From contig CAWFAI010000001.1 of the NCBI GenBank assembly GCA_963813725.1, positions 1 to 64,000 of the forward strand: 64,000 bases of DNA, in the 5' to 3' direction. Below the pieces are notes generated by a model. It did no database searches, was not told the origin of the DNA, and saw nothing but the letters and a program-made list of their open reading frames with translations. Below, one piece after another: positions 1 to 7,788 of this stretch (position 1 is its first letter; each line of letters begins with the position of its first letter). A program made the position numbers and the translations under genes. Source of the DNA: VGBV01 sp963813725 (GTDB lineage: Bacteria; Actinomycetota; Thermoleophilia; Solirubrobacterales; 70-9).

Positions 1-3
1 GAT

Positions 4-819
4 ATGCGAATCAGCAAGTTTGGGATCGCCGGGCTCGCGGCTTTGGCCCTTTCGGTCTCGGTCGGCGGCGTCGCCAAGGCCGACTACACGCTTCAAGGGC
101 AGAGCCTGGTGGGCGACGTCACGGGTCCCGCCCAGGACAAGAAGAAGCTGGGCCCGATCAACAGCCTGTTCGTGGACGTGATCACCCACTACGCGGGCAC
201 CACGGGGGCGGTCGACAGGAAGGCGAACAAGACCAGGGTCTACTTCCCCAAGGACGGCGTCATCAACGCCACCGGCCTCTCGCAGTGCGATCCGAACGGC
301 GCGGGCTTCGGCACCTCGACGACAGAGGCAGCCAGGGCCCAGTGCCCGGCGGCGCAGATCGGTACGGGAAGCGCCGAGATCGTCGGCCCGATCGCCGGCA
401 TCACCGCCGTCGTGACCGTGTTCAACGGGACGCAGCCGACAGGAACGCCATCCGTGCTGCTTCACAGCCGAACGACCGCGGGCACGACGACCGTGCTGAT
501 CGGGACCATCCAGAAGACCGATGTCCCCGGTTTCGGCCCGGTGCTTGACGTGCCGGTCCCGCCGCTGCCGCTTGGACTCGCGATCAGCGACTTCAAGACG
601 ACGGTCGGGAAGGTGCTGCTGCCCGGCAAGGGCAAGGCCGCGGCCTCGGCCAAGAAGAAGAAAAAGAAGAAGGCCAAGCAGTACTACATCATGGCCAGGT
701 GCAGCACCGGGAAGCTGAACTTCCAGGCGGTCACGACATATGACGTTGGTCCTTCGACCACCGCGACCGACCAGGACACCTGCAAGCAGAAGAAGAGCAA
801 GAAAAAGAAGAAGAAGTAG
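4..819 (+). CDS. Exported protein with internal and C-terminal poly-lysine blocks
   Basis: A 271-residue predicted exported protein of no family I can name. Residues 1-26 look like a Sec signal peptide: basic start, hydrophobic core and a VAKA cleavage site before DYT. The mature part is rich in Gly, Thr and Val, with cysteines in CDPNGAG and AQCPAAQ segments. Two lysine blocks stand out: an internal run of about seven Lys near residue 217, and a tail in which most of the last thirteen residues are Lys. Two other exported proteins in this window (49802-51979 and 61962-63440) end the same way. The ATG is three bases from the window edge, so an earlier start cannot be excluded. A strong hairpin follows the stop. 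Export is well supported; function is unknown. Confidence 0.75.
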   Translation: MRISKFGIAGLAALALSVSVGGVAKADYTLQGQSLVGDVTGPAQDKKKLGPINSLFVDVITHYAGTTGAVDRKANKTRVYFPKDGVINATGLSQCDPNGAGFGTSTTEAARAQCPAAQIGTGSAEIVGPIAGITAVVTVFNGTQPTGTPSVLLHSRTTAGTTTVLIGTIQKTDVPGFGPVLDVPVPPLPLGLAISDFKTTVGKVLLPGKGKAAASAKKKKKKKAKQYYIMARCSTGKLNFQAVTTYDVGPSTTATDQDTCKQKKSKKKKKK

Positions 820-839
820 TCAGTTCCTTTTCCTGAGGC

Positions 840-870
840 GAAAGGGGCGGCCAGCCGGGCCGCCCCTTTC
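840..870 (+). terminator. Hairpin terminator after the Lys-tailed exported protein
   Basis: A perfect 12-bp stem (840-851 with 859-870) closes a 7-base loop twenty bases after the stop of the preceding gene. A short T-containing stretch (ATTT) follows. The position and strength fit intrinsic termination, although the T run is weak, as is common at high GC. Confidence 0.7.
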
Positions 871-1044
871 ATTTGCAGGGGCCGGGAAGCCGGTGCGGCA
901 TCGGGTTGACGTAGGTATTTGACTAAGCCGTCCGGGCGATTCACAGCCTTTTGGCTATGTGTCCGCGCGACAATGCGCTTGATCTCAGTCGCCGGGACAG
1001 GTTCACTTCCGCCCCTCCCCAGTCGTCCAAGGAGCGAGGAAGAG

Positions 1045-2043
1045 ATGCCGATCCCAGTGCGTTTGCACCGCAGCGAGCTGTGCGTCCCGGGCACCAGCCT
1101 GCCGATGCTGAACAAGGCACCGGGGCTGGGGGCCGACGTGGTCATGCTCGACCTCGAGGACGCCGTCGCCCCCGACGACAAGGTGGCGGCGCGCGCGAAC
1201 GTGATCGAGGCGCTCCGCGACCTCGACTGGAGCGGCTGCACGGTGACCCTGCGCATCAACGGGCTCGACACGCACTACTGCTACCGCGACATCATCGACG
1301 TGGTCGAAGCCTGCGGCGACGTGCTCGACACGATCCTGGTTCCGAAGGCCAGCTGCGCCGGCGACATCCACCTCGTCGCAACGCTGCTGACCCAGATCGA
1401 GGACTCGATGGGATTCGAGCAGAGGCTGGGGATCTCGGCGCTGATCGAGACCGCCCCGGGGATGTTGAACGTCGAGGAGATCGCCGCCGCCTGCCCCGAG
1501 CGCATGGAGGCCCTGATCTTCGGCGTCGCAGACTACGCCGCCTCGATGCAGAGCCAGACGGCGTCCATCGGCGGCTCGGACCGCAACTACGCCGTGATCA
1601 CCGACGCCAACGGCGGCGGCCCCGATGACCGCGACCTGCACTGGGGCGACCAGTGGCACTACGCGCTGTCACGGATCGCGGTCGCCTGCCGGGCGAATGG
1701 CCTGCGGCCGATCGACGGCCCCTTCGGCGACTTCAGCGACGACGAGGGCTACCTGGTCGCGGCCCGCCGCGCCTCCATCCTGGGGTTCGAGGGCAAGTGG
1801 TGCATCCACCCCAGCCAGATCGAACTGGCCAACGACGTGTTCTCGCCCGACGACAAGCTGATCTCGCGCACGCGCCGAATCATGGAGGCGATGGACGAGG
1901 CCTCCCGGGACGGCAAGGGCGCCGTCTCGCTGGACGGGCGCCTGATCGACGCCGCCTCCCTGCGCATGGCCGAGCACCTGCTAACGAAGATCGAGCTGAT
2001 CGAGGAGCGCCAGGAGCGCAAGCTCTCCTCGGTGGGCGCCTAG
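1045..2043 (+). CDS. HpcH/HpaI aldolase/citrate lyase family protein, malyl-CoA-lyase-like
   Basis: CitE-like lyase of about 332 residues, closest by eye to L-malyl-CoA/beta-methylmalyl-CoA lyases, which split malyl-CoA to acetyl-CoA and glyoxylate. Family landmarks in order: an N-terminal CVPGTS segment, the acidic metal-site motif LDLEDAV, ILVPK, ALIETAPGMLNVEEIA with the active-site Glu, LIFGVADYAASM, DGPFGDFSD and the late CIHPSQIE. The ATG at 1045 is chosen because an AAGGAGCGAGGAAG Shine-Dalgarno stretch precedes it and family homology begins right after it, although the frame is open upstream. A phosphoribulokinase, a LysR regulator and a glyoxylate-type aminotransferase follow, which fits glyoxylate handling. 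The exact acyl-CoA substrate is inferred. Confidence 0.85.
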   Translation: MPIPVRLHRSELCVPGTSLPMLNKAPGLGADVVMLDLEDAVAPDDKVAARANVIEALRDLDWSGCTVTLRINGLDTHYCYRDIIDVVEACGDVLDTILVPKASCAGDIHLVATLLTQIEDSMGFEQRLGISALIETAPGMLNVEEIAAACPERMEALIFGVADYAASMQSQTASIGGSDRNYAVITDANGGGPDDRDLHWGDQWHYALSRIAVACRANGLRPIDGPFGDFSDDEGYLVAARRASILGFEGKWCIHPSQIELANDVFSPDDKLISRTRRIMEAMDEASRDGKGAVSLDGRLIDAASLRMAEHLLTKIELIEERQERKLSSVGA

Positions 2044-2044
2044 C

Positions 2045-2198
2045 TCACTCCCGGCGGAAGCCGATCACGTCGCGCCCCGCCGGCAGCGGCGTGGAGGTGT
2101 CGGGCGGCACGCGTGGCGGGCCCCGACCCGGGCGACGCCGCTGGCGAGACGGCGAGGATCAGCACCACGGTCGCCGCCACCAGAGCAGGTCTGCGCAC
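2045..2198 (-). CDS. Possible small exported peptide, frameshifted (doubtful)
   Basis: The 200-base gap between the lyase and phosphoribulokinase genes holds, on the minus strand, a GTG followed by a signal-peptide-like stretch (RRPALVAATVVLILAVSPAA). One frame shift later it continues as VPPDTSTPLPAGRDVIGFRRE and ends at a TGA at 2045-2047. An xANNNT hexamer (CAGACT) lies 7 bases before the GTG. Without the shift the frame runs on to an Arg/Ala-rich composition typical of non-coding frames. This may be a real peptide of about 50 residues with a sequencing error, or chance. No function can be suggested. Confidence 0.2.
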
Positions 2199-2234
2199 GC
2201 CAGAAAGTCTGCCACTTGAGCTAGCGGCTCGTGG

Positions 2235-2240
2235 CATCCT
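2235..2240 (+). promoter_or_regulatory. Weak -10-like hexamer of the phosphoribulokinase gene
   Basis: CATCCT keeps the conserved A and T of TANNNT and lies exactly six bases before the GTG at 2247. That is the spacing of the leaderless promoters elsewhere in this window. No Shine-Dalgarno sequence is visible. Confidence 0.35.
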
Positions 2241-2246
2241 TAGCCG

Positions 2247-3218
2247 GTGACCAGGCCCGTGTTCCTGGGGGTGGTCGGCGACTCCGCCGCCGGCAAGACC
2301 ACGCTGACGCGCGGCATCGTCCGCATCCTCGGCAGCCACGGCGTCTCCTTCATCAGCGGCGATGACTACCACCGCTACGGGCGCCGGCAGCGCGCCGAGA
2401 TGGAGATCACGCCGCTCGACCCCGCGGCCAGCCACCTGGACATCCTCAGCCAGCACCTCGAGCACCTGCGGGGGCGGGAGTCGATCCTGAAGCCGGTCTA
2501 TGACCACCGCAGCGGCAGCCTGGGCGCGCCCGAGTACGTGCGCCCCAGCCCCTACGTGGTTGTCGAGGGCCTGCTCGGCTTCCACTCCGAGCAGCTCCGC
2601 GACGCGCATGACATCCGCGTTTTCCTCGCGCCCCCCGAGGAGCTGCGGCGCACCTGGAAGCTGACCCGGGACTGCACCCGCCGCGGTTACACAACCCACG
2701 AGGTCCTGGCCGAGCTGGACCGGCGCGAGCGCGACGTGGAGGCCTACATCCGCCCGCAGCGGGCGCACGCCGACATCGTCGTCTCGTTCGTGCCGCGCAC
2801 AGGCAACGATCCCGCCGCCCAGAACCCCGAGCGGCTGGACGCGCACATGATCCTGCGCGACACCCTGCGCCACCCCGACCTCTCCCCCATCCTCGGGCCC
2901 GACGGCGAGGGCCCGACCCTGATCCGGCGCGAGGGCGAGTCGCTGCTGCGGATCCCGGGCGACACCGACCCCGACCTCGCCGCCGAGCTGGAGGAGGCCG
3001 TGTGGCAGCGGATGCAGTACGCCAGCCACCTCCGCGCACAGCGATTGGGCGAGTTCACCGTCGGGACCGAGCTGCACCGCTCGGAGTCGCTGGCGCTGGC
3101 TCAGACGCTGCTGCTCTACCACCTGGTCTCGACGCGCGCCGAGGTGGGCGCGGGGATCGACCCGCACGACCGACACCTGCCCGGCGTCACCGGCGCCGAC
3201 TCAGCGCTTCACACCTGA
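2247..3218 (+). CDS. prk: Phosphoribulokinase (PRK/uridine kinase family)
   Basis: A 323-residue P-loop kinase that should phosphorylate ribulose 5-phosphate to ribulose 1,5-bisphosphate. Residues 11-18 (GDSAAGKT) are the Walker A motif and 39-44 (DDYHRY) match the PRK signature. Then come ITPLDP, ILKPVYDH, VVVEGLLGF and AYIRPQRAHADIVV, all in the order seen in class II PRKs and not in plain uridine kinases. Length also fits class II. The GTG start has no Shine-Dalgarno but a -10-like hexamer six bases upstream. The 3' end overlaps the convergent LysR gene by 18 bases. RuBisCO is not in this window, so a full Calvin cycle is not shown. Confidence 0.85.
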   Translation: MTRPVFLGVVGDSAAGKTTLTRGIVRILGSHGVSFISGDDYHRYGRRQRAEMEITPLDPAASHLDILSQHLEHLRGRESILKPVYDHRSGSLGAPEYVRPSPYVVVEGLLGFHSEQLRDAHDIRVFLAPPEELRRTWKLTRDCTRRGYTTHEVLAELDRRERDVEAYIRPQRAHADIVVSFVPRTGNDPAAQNPERLDAHMILRDTLRHPDLSPILGPDGEGPTLIRREGESLLRIPGDTDPDLAAELEEAVWQRMQYASHLRAQRLGEFTVGTELHRSESLALAQTLLLYHLVSTRAEVGAGIDPHDRHLPGVTGADSALHT

Positions 3219-4124
3219 GCCGAGGGCGATCGCCCGCCCGGCCGCGGGCGAGTGCAGGTAGTCGGAGAAGATCCTGACCGGCTCGGACGCCGGACCGACG
3301 GTCGAGCGCACGACGTACCAGTTTCGCTTCGGCAGCCCTCCGCGCGGATGGATCGTCGCCAGCAGGCCGAACCCCAGCTCGGGCTCGACGGCGGCGTCGG
3401 ATTGGAGCGCGATCCCCAGGCCCTGGCGGGCGGCGTTCTTGATCGCTCCGTTCGAGCCCAGCGTCAGCAGCTGGGGCTGAAGCTGGTGCGATGCGAAGTA
3501 GGTCTCGCAGAGCCGGCGCGTTCCCGAGCCCTGCTCGCGCATGAGCCACGGCCGTGAGGCGAGCTCCTCGACCGCGACCCAGGGCCGCTTCGCGAGCGGG
3601 TCGTCGGGGGCCGTGATGATCACGAACTCGTTGTCGGCGAAGGGCTGGCCCTCGAACGCGGGGTCATCGGGCGGGCGGCCGGAAACGGCGACGTCGGCCT
3701 GGTGGGAGCCGAGCCGCCGGAAGACCGCCTCGCGGTTGCCGACGTGCAGGCTCACGTCCAGCTCGGGGTGATCCTCGCGGAAGGCGCGAATCAGCGGCGG
3801 CAGCAGATGTTCGCCGACCGTGGTGACCGCTGCGATCCGCAGGTGGCGGCTGGCGCCGGCGGCGACCTCGCCGGCCACCTCGGCGCCCTGATGCAGCAGG
3901 CCGAGGATGTCGGCCGCGTAGCGCGAGTAGGCCTCCCCCGCCGGCGTCGGCCTGACGTTGCGGCCCACCCGCTCGGTCAGCTTCACCCCGAGCTCGCGCT
4001 CGAGCGCCGCCACCGCGGCCGAGACCGAGGGCTGGGTGACCACCAGCTCCTCCGCGGCGGCCGTGACGGATCCGTGCCGCACGACGGAGATGAAGGCCGC
4101 CAGCTGGGTCACGGTGACCGCCAT
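3201..4124 (-). CDS. LysR-family transcriptional regulator (CbbR-like)
   Basis: LysR-type regulator of about 307 residues. The N-terminal winged helix-turn-helix is clear (TQLAAFISVVRHGSVTAAAE, then VTQPSVSAAVAALERELGVKL), followed by a periplasmic-binding-like effector domain from about residue 90 with PLAKRPWVAVEELASRPWL and GLGIALQS. It converges on the phosphoribulokinase gene and is divergent from the aminotransferase gene. This arrangement resembles CbbR-type control of carbon-fixation genes, but the regulon is inferred. ATG 4124 is preferred; an in-frame GTG lies at 4130. The A/T-rich spacer upstream contains ATAG repeats facing CTAT (4139-4154), a possible operator. Confidence 0.8.
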   Translation of the reverse strand: MAVTVTQLAAFISVVRHGSVTAAAEELVVTQPSVSAAVAALERELGVKLTERVGRNVRPTPAGEAYSRYAADILGLLHQGAEVAGEVAAGASRHLRIAAVTTVGEHLLPPLIRAFREDHPELDVSLHVGNREAVFRRLGSHQADVAVSGRPPDDPAFEGQPFADNEFVIITAPDDPLAKRPWVAVEELASRPWLMREQGSGTRRLCETYFASHQLQPQLLTLGSNGAIKNAARQGLGIALQSDAAVEPELGFGLLATIHPRGGLPKRNWYVVRSTVGPASEPVRIFSDYLHSPAAGRAIALGSGVKR

Positions 4125-4138
4125 GGGCACCGGAGGAT

Positions 4139-4154
4139 ATAGATAGAGAGCTAT
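4139..4154. promoter_or_regulatory. Possible LysR operator in the divergent spacer
   Basis: ATAGATAGAGAGCTAT is an imperfect inverted repeat (ATAG...CTAT) in an unusually A/T-rich spacer between the LysR gene and the divergent aminotransferase gene. LysR proteins usually bind dyads of this type in such spacers. No binding evidence exists. Confidence 0.3.
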
Positions 4155-4213
4155 TGATTTGCGGGTTTTCTTAGCTTGAAATCACACCCTCTCCCTGGCA
4201 GGGTGGGCGGCCC

Positions 4214-5356
4214 GTGGGAGAGGACCTGGCCCCCATCTCGCCGCCCGAGAGGCTGCTCTGCGGCCCCGGGCCCACCAACGTCGACCCGGCTGCGCTGGCC
4301 GCGATGCGCGAGCCGATGCTGGGTCACCTCGACCCGAGCCTGCACGAGATCCTGGCCGAGCTGGTGTCGATGCTGCGGCGCGTCTATCGCGCCGAGGGGG
4401 CGGGCCTGGTGCTGCCGCTTCAGTCCACCGGCACCGCCGGCATGGAGGCCGGGATCGCGAACCTGATCGAGCCCGGTGAGGTGGCGATCATCGGGGTCAA
4501 CGGCTACTTCGGGCGGCGGATCGCCGAGATCGCGCGCCGGCACGGCGCCGAGGTGGTGGAGGTGGACGCCGATTGGGGCGAGCATGTCCCCAACGAGCGC
4601 CTGCTGCAGGCGCTGGAGGCCCATCCCGGCGCGCGGCTGCTCGCCGTCGTCCACGCCGAGACCTCGACCGGCAGCGAGCACCCGCTGGCCGAGTTGGGCG
4701 CCGCGATGGCCGGCTCCGAGACGCTGCTGATGGCCGACTGCGTCACCAGCCTTGGAGGCGTCGAGCTCGACTTCGACGACTGGGGGATCGACTACGCCTA
4801 CTCGTGCACCCAGAAGTGCCTCGCCTCGCCGCCCGGGATGTCGCCGATCGCCGTCTCCGAGCGGGCGATGGAGCGCATCCGCACGCGCCGCACGCCGGTG
4901 CCGTTCTGCACGGACCTGGGCCTGCTCGAGGGCTACTGGGTCAAGCGCCCCGTGACCTACCACCACACGGCGCCCATCCTCCACATCTACGCCCTGCACG
5001 AGGTGCTGCGCGGGACGCTCACCGAGGGCCTGGAGCGGCGCTGGGAGCGCCACGACGAAGCCGGCCGGCGCCTGCAGGGCCGCGCGACCGAGGCCGGCTT
5101 CGAGCTGCTCGCCGAGCCCCAGCACCAGCTCGCGCCGCTGACCGCGATCAGGGTCCCCGAGGGGGTCGACGGCAAGGCCGTCCAGGCCGCGCTGCTGGCG
5201 GAGGGAATCGAGGTCGGCGGCGGGTTGGGCCCCGACGCGCCCGCGATCTGGCGGGTCGGCCTGATGGGGCCGAACGCCGATGTCGAGACCGCGGACCGAG
5301 TGCTCGACGCGCTCACCGCCGCGGTCGAGAGCCAGGGGGCCGCGGTCGCCGGCTAG
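4214..5356 (+). CDS. PLP-dependent aminotransferase, alanine/serine-glyoxylate type
   Basis: Class V aminotransferase of 380 residues. It starts with LLCGPGPTNVDPA, typical of alanine-glyoxylate and serine-glyoxylate aminotransferases, then MLGHLDP, the cofactor-phosphate region STGTAGMEAG, HAETSTG, MADCVTSLGG, and the Schiff-base lysine at residue 201 in CTQKCLASPPG. The C-terminal domain ends normally. Expected reaction: transamination of glyoxylate to glycine with serine or alanine as donor. With a malyl-CoA-lyase-like enzyme and phosphoribulokinase nearby, a role in glyoxylate/phosphoglycolate salvage is plausible. The GTG start at 4214 is the first suitable codon before the conserved N-terminus. 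The amino donor cannot be told by eye. Confidence 0.85.
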   Translation: MGEDLAPISPPERLLCGPGPTNVDPAALAAMREPMLGHLDPSLHEILAELVSMLRRVYRAEGAGLVLPLQSTGTAGMEAGIANLIEPGEVAIIGVNGYFGRRIAEIARRHGAEVVEVDADWGEHVPNERLLQALEAHPGARLLAVVHAETSTGSEHPLAELGAAMAGSETLLMADCVTSLGGVELDFDDWGIDYAYSCTQKCLASPPGMSPIAVSERAMERIRTRRTPVPFCTDLGLLEGYWVKRPVTYHHTAPILHIYALHEVLRGTLTEGLERRWERHDEAGRRLQGRATEAGFELLAEPQHQLAPLTAIRVPEGVDGKAVQAALLAEGIEVGGGLGPDAPAIWRVGLMGPNADVETADRVLDALTAAVESQGAAVAG

Positions 5357-5386
5357 GCGGGTCCGGTGCCGCGGGCGCTGGGGGCG

Positions 5387-5815
5387 TCAGGCCGCTGTGG
5401 ACGAGGGGACCCGCGCGAGGCTGACGCGCCCGACCGTCCGCGTCCCCTCCGGGTCCGCCTCGGGCGCGATCTCGACGTCGACGACTGCGCGGGTGCGTCC
5501 CGCCCGCAGGCAGCGCGCGGTCACCCGGTGGGGCTCATCCCCTGCCAGCTTCAGCGCCTCCATGTGCAGCGAGGCGACGACCCACTCACCAGCCGGGTCG
5601 GTCCCGTCCGCCGGCGCGGCGCTCTCGGCCGCGTACCAGGCCGCGGTGTCGATGCACGTGGCGAGCGCGCCGCCGTGCAGGTAGCTGAGGTCGCCCTCGG
5701 TGACCACGGCAACCTCACCGGGCTCCAGGCGCAGGGACACGATGCCGTCCTCGGCGCTATCGAGCGTCAGCCCGACGGCGTCGTCCAGCTTCGATGCCAC
5801 CTCCGGCAGGCTCAC
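5387..5815 (-). CDS. Hotdog-fold thioesterase, PaaI family
   Basis: A 142-residue single hotdog domain. The hallmark HGG of acyl-CoA thioesterases lies in YLHGGALATCIDTAAWYA near residue 46, followed by ASLHMEALKLA and a central beta region (RAVVDVEI). Such proteins hydrolyse acyl- or aryl-CoA thioesters in the cytoplasm. The start codon overlaps the stop of the upstream saccharopine-dehydrogenase-like gene by four bases (ATGA), so the two are translationally coupled. Substrate unknown. Confidence 0.85.
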   Translation of the reverse strand: MSLPEVASKLDDAVGLTLDSAEDGIVSLRLEPGEVAVVTEGDLSYLHGGALATCIDTAAWYAAESAAPADGTDPAGEWVVASLHMEALKLAGDEPHRVTARCLRAGRTRAVVDVEIAPEADPEGTRTVGRVSLARVPSSTAA

Positions 5816-7071
5816 GACACTGAGAACCGCATCCCGGCGTGCTCGAACCGCGGCAGGCTGCCGGTGCCCAGCGCGGTCGCGGGGGTGAGGCAGCCGGACC
5901 GCTTCGGGGTGCCGTCCGCCTCGGCCAGCAGAAGACCCGCCTCCCCCAGCATCCGCCCGGTCCCGAGGTAGCCGGGATGGCCATCAGCGTCGAGGTCCAC
6001 GCGCACCGTGTGGCCGCCGACCGTGAGGGCGTCCACGGTCAGGCCCCATTTCCAATCCTCCATTCCCTCCCCTTTCGGCCCGAATCCCGAGCCCGGGAGC
6101 AGCGAGCTCATCGCGTCGCCCACCCGGCGGCGGATCTGGGGGCGTGAGCGGATCGCGGCGGCCATCGCCGCCTGTGTGGCCGAGAGCGCGCCGGCGGCCG
6201 CGTAGCGCAGCGGCAGCGTCGCGGCCGGCCCGCGGATGGCGACTCCCTCGCGGTAGCGGAACGGCTGGAAGGGCCTCCCCTCCTCGGCCGCCAGCAGCGC
6301 GGCCGAGCGCTGGATCACCGCCGGGTTGATGAAGGCGGCCGGGGACATCGGAGCGATCACCGCTCCGCCGTCGCCGCGCCGCGGCGCCAACGCGATCGGG
6401 CTGCGCACCCGCACCAGCTCGGCCGAGGCGGCGTCGACCAGCGCCGCCGGGTCGGTCGCGGCGCCGGCGTTGTCGTCGCCCGTGATCGCGGCCATGCTCT
6501 GCAGCGTCCCGCCCGAGAGCACGTCGGAGGGGGCCGGCAGGCCCGGCGGCGCGGTCGTCACCTCCAGGTCGGCCTGCGCCAGGCCCTCGTCCCAGCGCTC
6601 CCGCGCCGTCTCGGTGGCCAGCAGCACCGCGAGGTCGGGCGGCAGCGCCTCGAAGCCGCTCACCTGCACGACCTTCACGCCGGCCTCCTTGGCGCGCTCG
6701 TCGAACTCGTCGATCACGCGGCGCGCGAAGGGAATCTCGCCGGTGAGATCCATGTAGTGGGCGCCGCCCGCCACGCAGGCCTCGATCACCGGACGGGCGT
6801 AGAGCGTGTAGGGCCCGACCATGTTCAGCACGGTCTTGGCACGCGAGGCCATCGCCGCGAGGGAGTCGGTGTCGCCGAGGTCGGCCTCGATCAGCTCCGC
6901 GTCCTGCACCCCGGCCTCGGCCAGGATCCCGTCCAGCTTCTCGCGGTTGCGCGCCGCGGCCGCCCAGCGCGCGCCGGCGGCTTCCGCCCGCTGGGCGAGG
7001 TAGGCGGCGACCAGGCGCCCGGTGACGCCGGTGGCGCCGAAGACGACTACGTCGAGGTCGCGCTCGGGCAT
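5812..7071 (-). CDS. Saccharopine dehydrogenase-like (trans-acting enoyl reductase) family protein
   Basis: A 419-residue oxidoreductase. The N-terminal Rossmann motif is GATGVTG (12-18), followed by LIEADLGD, VLNMVGPYTLYARPVIEACV, HYMDLTGE and VQVSGFEALPPDLAV. These mark the saccharopine-dehydrogenase-like / trans-acting enoyl reductase family found in actinobacteria and mitochondria-related SCCPDH proteins. It is probably NADP-dependent and may act on lipids; a true saccharopine dehydrogenase is unlikely. Translation is coupled to the downstream thioesterase, hinting at acyl-chain metabolism. The ATG has TAAGGT six bases upstream, so the mRNA is probably leaderless. Confidence 0.8.
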   Translation of the reverse strand: MPERDLDVVVFGATGVTGRLVAAYLAQRAEAAGARWAAAARNREKLDGILAEAGVQDAELIEADLGDTDSLAAMASRAKTVLNMVGPYTLYARPVIEACVAGGAHYMDLTGEIPFARRVIDEFDERAKEAGVKVVQVSGFEALPPDLAVLLATETARERWDEGLAQADLEVTTAPPGLPAPSDVLSGGTLQSMAAITGDDNAGAATDPAALVDAASAELVRVRSPIALAPRRGDGGAVIAPMSPAAFINPAVIQRSAALLAAEEGRPFQPFRYREGVAIRGPAATLPLRYAAAGALSATQAAMAAAIRSRPQIRRRVGDAMSSLLPGSGFGPKGEGMEDWKWGLTVDALTVGGHTVRVDLDADGHPGYLGTGRMLGEAGLLLAEADGTPKRSGCLTPATALGTGSLPRFEHAGMRFSVS

Positions 7072-7077
7072 GCCCGG

Positions 7078-7083
7078 ACCTTA
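7078..7083 (-). promoter_or_regulatory. -10 hexamer TAAGGT, leaderless promoter
   Basis: Read on the minus strand, TAAGGT is followed by six bases and then the ATG at 7071 of the saccharopine-dehydrogenase-like gene. Confidence 0.6.
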
Positions 7084-7086
7084 CGC

Positions 7087-7118
7087 GCCGGGGGCCGGGC
7101 TTGCGCCCGGCCCCCGGC
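7087..7118 (-). terminator. Strong hairpin after the ferritin-like gene pair
   Basis: A perfect 14-bp G/C stem (7087-7100 with 7105-7118) with a TTGC loop lies just after the stop of the ferritin-like gene (minus strand) and before the promoter of the next gene. It most likely ends the ferritin-like transcript. No long T run is present. Confidence 0.7.
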
Positions 7119-7149
7119 CCCTTCCTGCCGCCCGTCCCTGGGCTTACCC

Positions 7150-7788
7150 CTACTTGACGAACGGATCGACCGCGTCCAGGACCTGCTGCATGTCCAGCTC
7201 GGGGTCGAACGCCTCGGGCGCCGGCTCCTCGCCGTTCAGCAGCCGGATCGCGGCCGCGTGGCGCGCCTCGATCTGGACGATCGTGCCGGCCGTGGCCAGC
7301 AGGTCCTTCGACTGGATGGACGGGGCGGCGCCGTTGTAGGCGCTGACCCCGGTGTCCTCGAACGTCGTCGCCAGGTCCAGGAACGCGCCCTGGTTGGCGA
7401 ACGCGTTGCCGAAGTCCACGGCGGGCGCCTTGGCGGGCGTGCCGCCGAGGTCGCTGACAGTGGCCGACAGGGCGGCCACGTGCTCGGCCTCGTCCTTCGC
7501 GATCAGGTCCACGAGCTCGGTGGCGTCACCGTCGAGCCCCTTCACCTGCATCTTGGCCTGGTCGTAGAACGCCGACTCCAGGTACTCCAGGGTGAGGGCG
7601 AAATTGAGGATGTCGATGTCGCCCATGTCGCCCTGCGCCAGGGCCTTGCGCACGAACGGCCCGACCATGGTCATGCCATAGACGGCGCCGACCGCGATCG
7701 CGCCCTTGGCGATGAAGGCGCTGCGGCTCATGTCGTCTTCGACCTGAACCTCGGCCAGCGCCGGATTTGCGATCTGCTGATCAATCAT
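7150..7788 (-). CDS. Ferritin-like domain protein, exported (second of a pair)
   Basis: A 212-residue ferritin-like protein of the PF13668 type. The four-helix diiron ligand pattern E / ExxH / E / ExxH can be read: Glu in LEYLESAFYD, EAEH in DEAEHVAALS, Glu in FEDTGVSAY, EARH in IEARHAAAIRLL. The N-terminus (SRSAFIAKGAIAVG, ending ALA before QGD) resembles a Tat signal but has a single Arg. It may be exported by Sec or carried by its partner. The start overlaps the upstream ferritin-like gene by four bases. The family is linked to desiccation and oxidative stress; the activity here is not known. Confidence 0.8.
   Translation of the reverse strand: MIDQQIANPALAEVQVEDDMSRSAFIAKGAIAVGAVYGMTMVGPFVRKALAQGDMGDIDILNFALTLEYLESAFYDQAKMQVKGLDGDATELVDLIAKDEAEHVAALSATVSDLGGTPAKAPAVDFGNAFANQGAFLDLATTFEDTGVSAYNGAAPSIQSKDLLATAGTIVQIEARHAAAIRLLNGEEPAPEAFDPELDMQQVLDAVDPFVK

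Noticed and set aside
919..1044. An N-terminal extension of the malyl-CoA-lyase-like protein from TTG 919
   Set aside because: The extra 42 residues are not family-like, while ATG 1045 has a strong Shine-Dalgarno and the conserved N-terminus follows.
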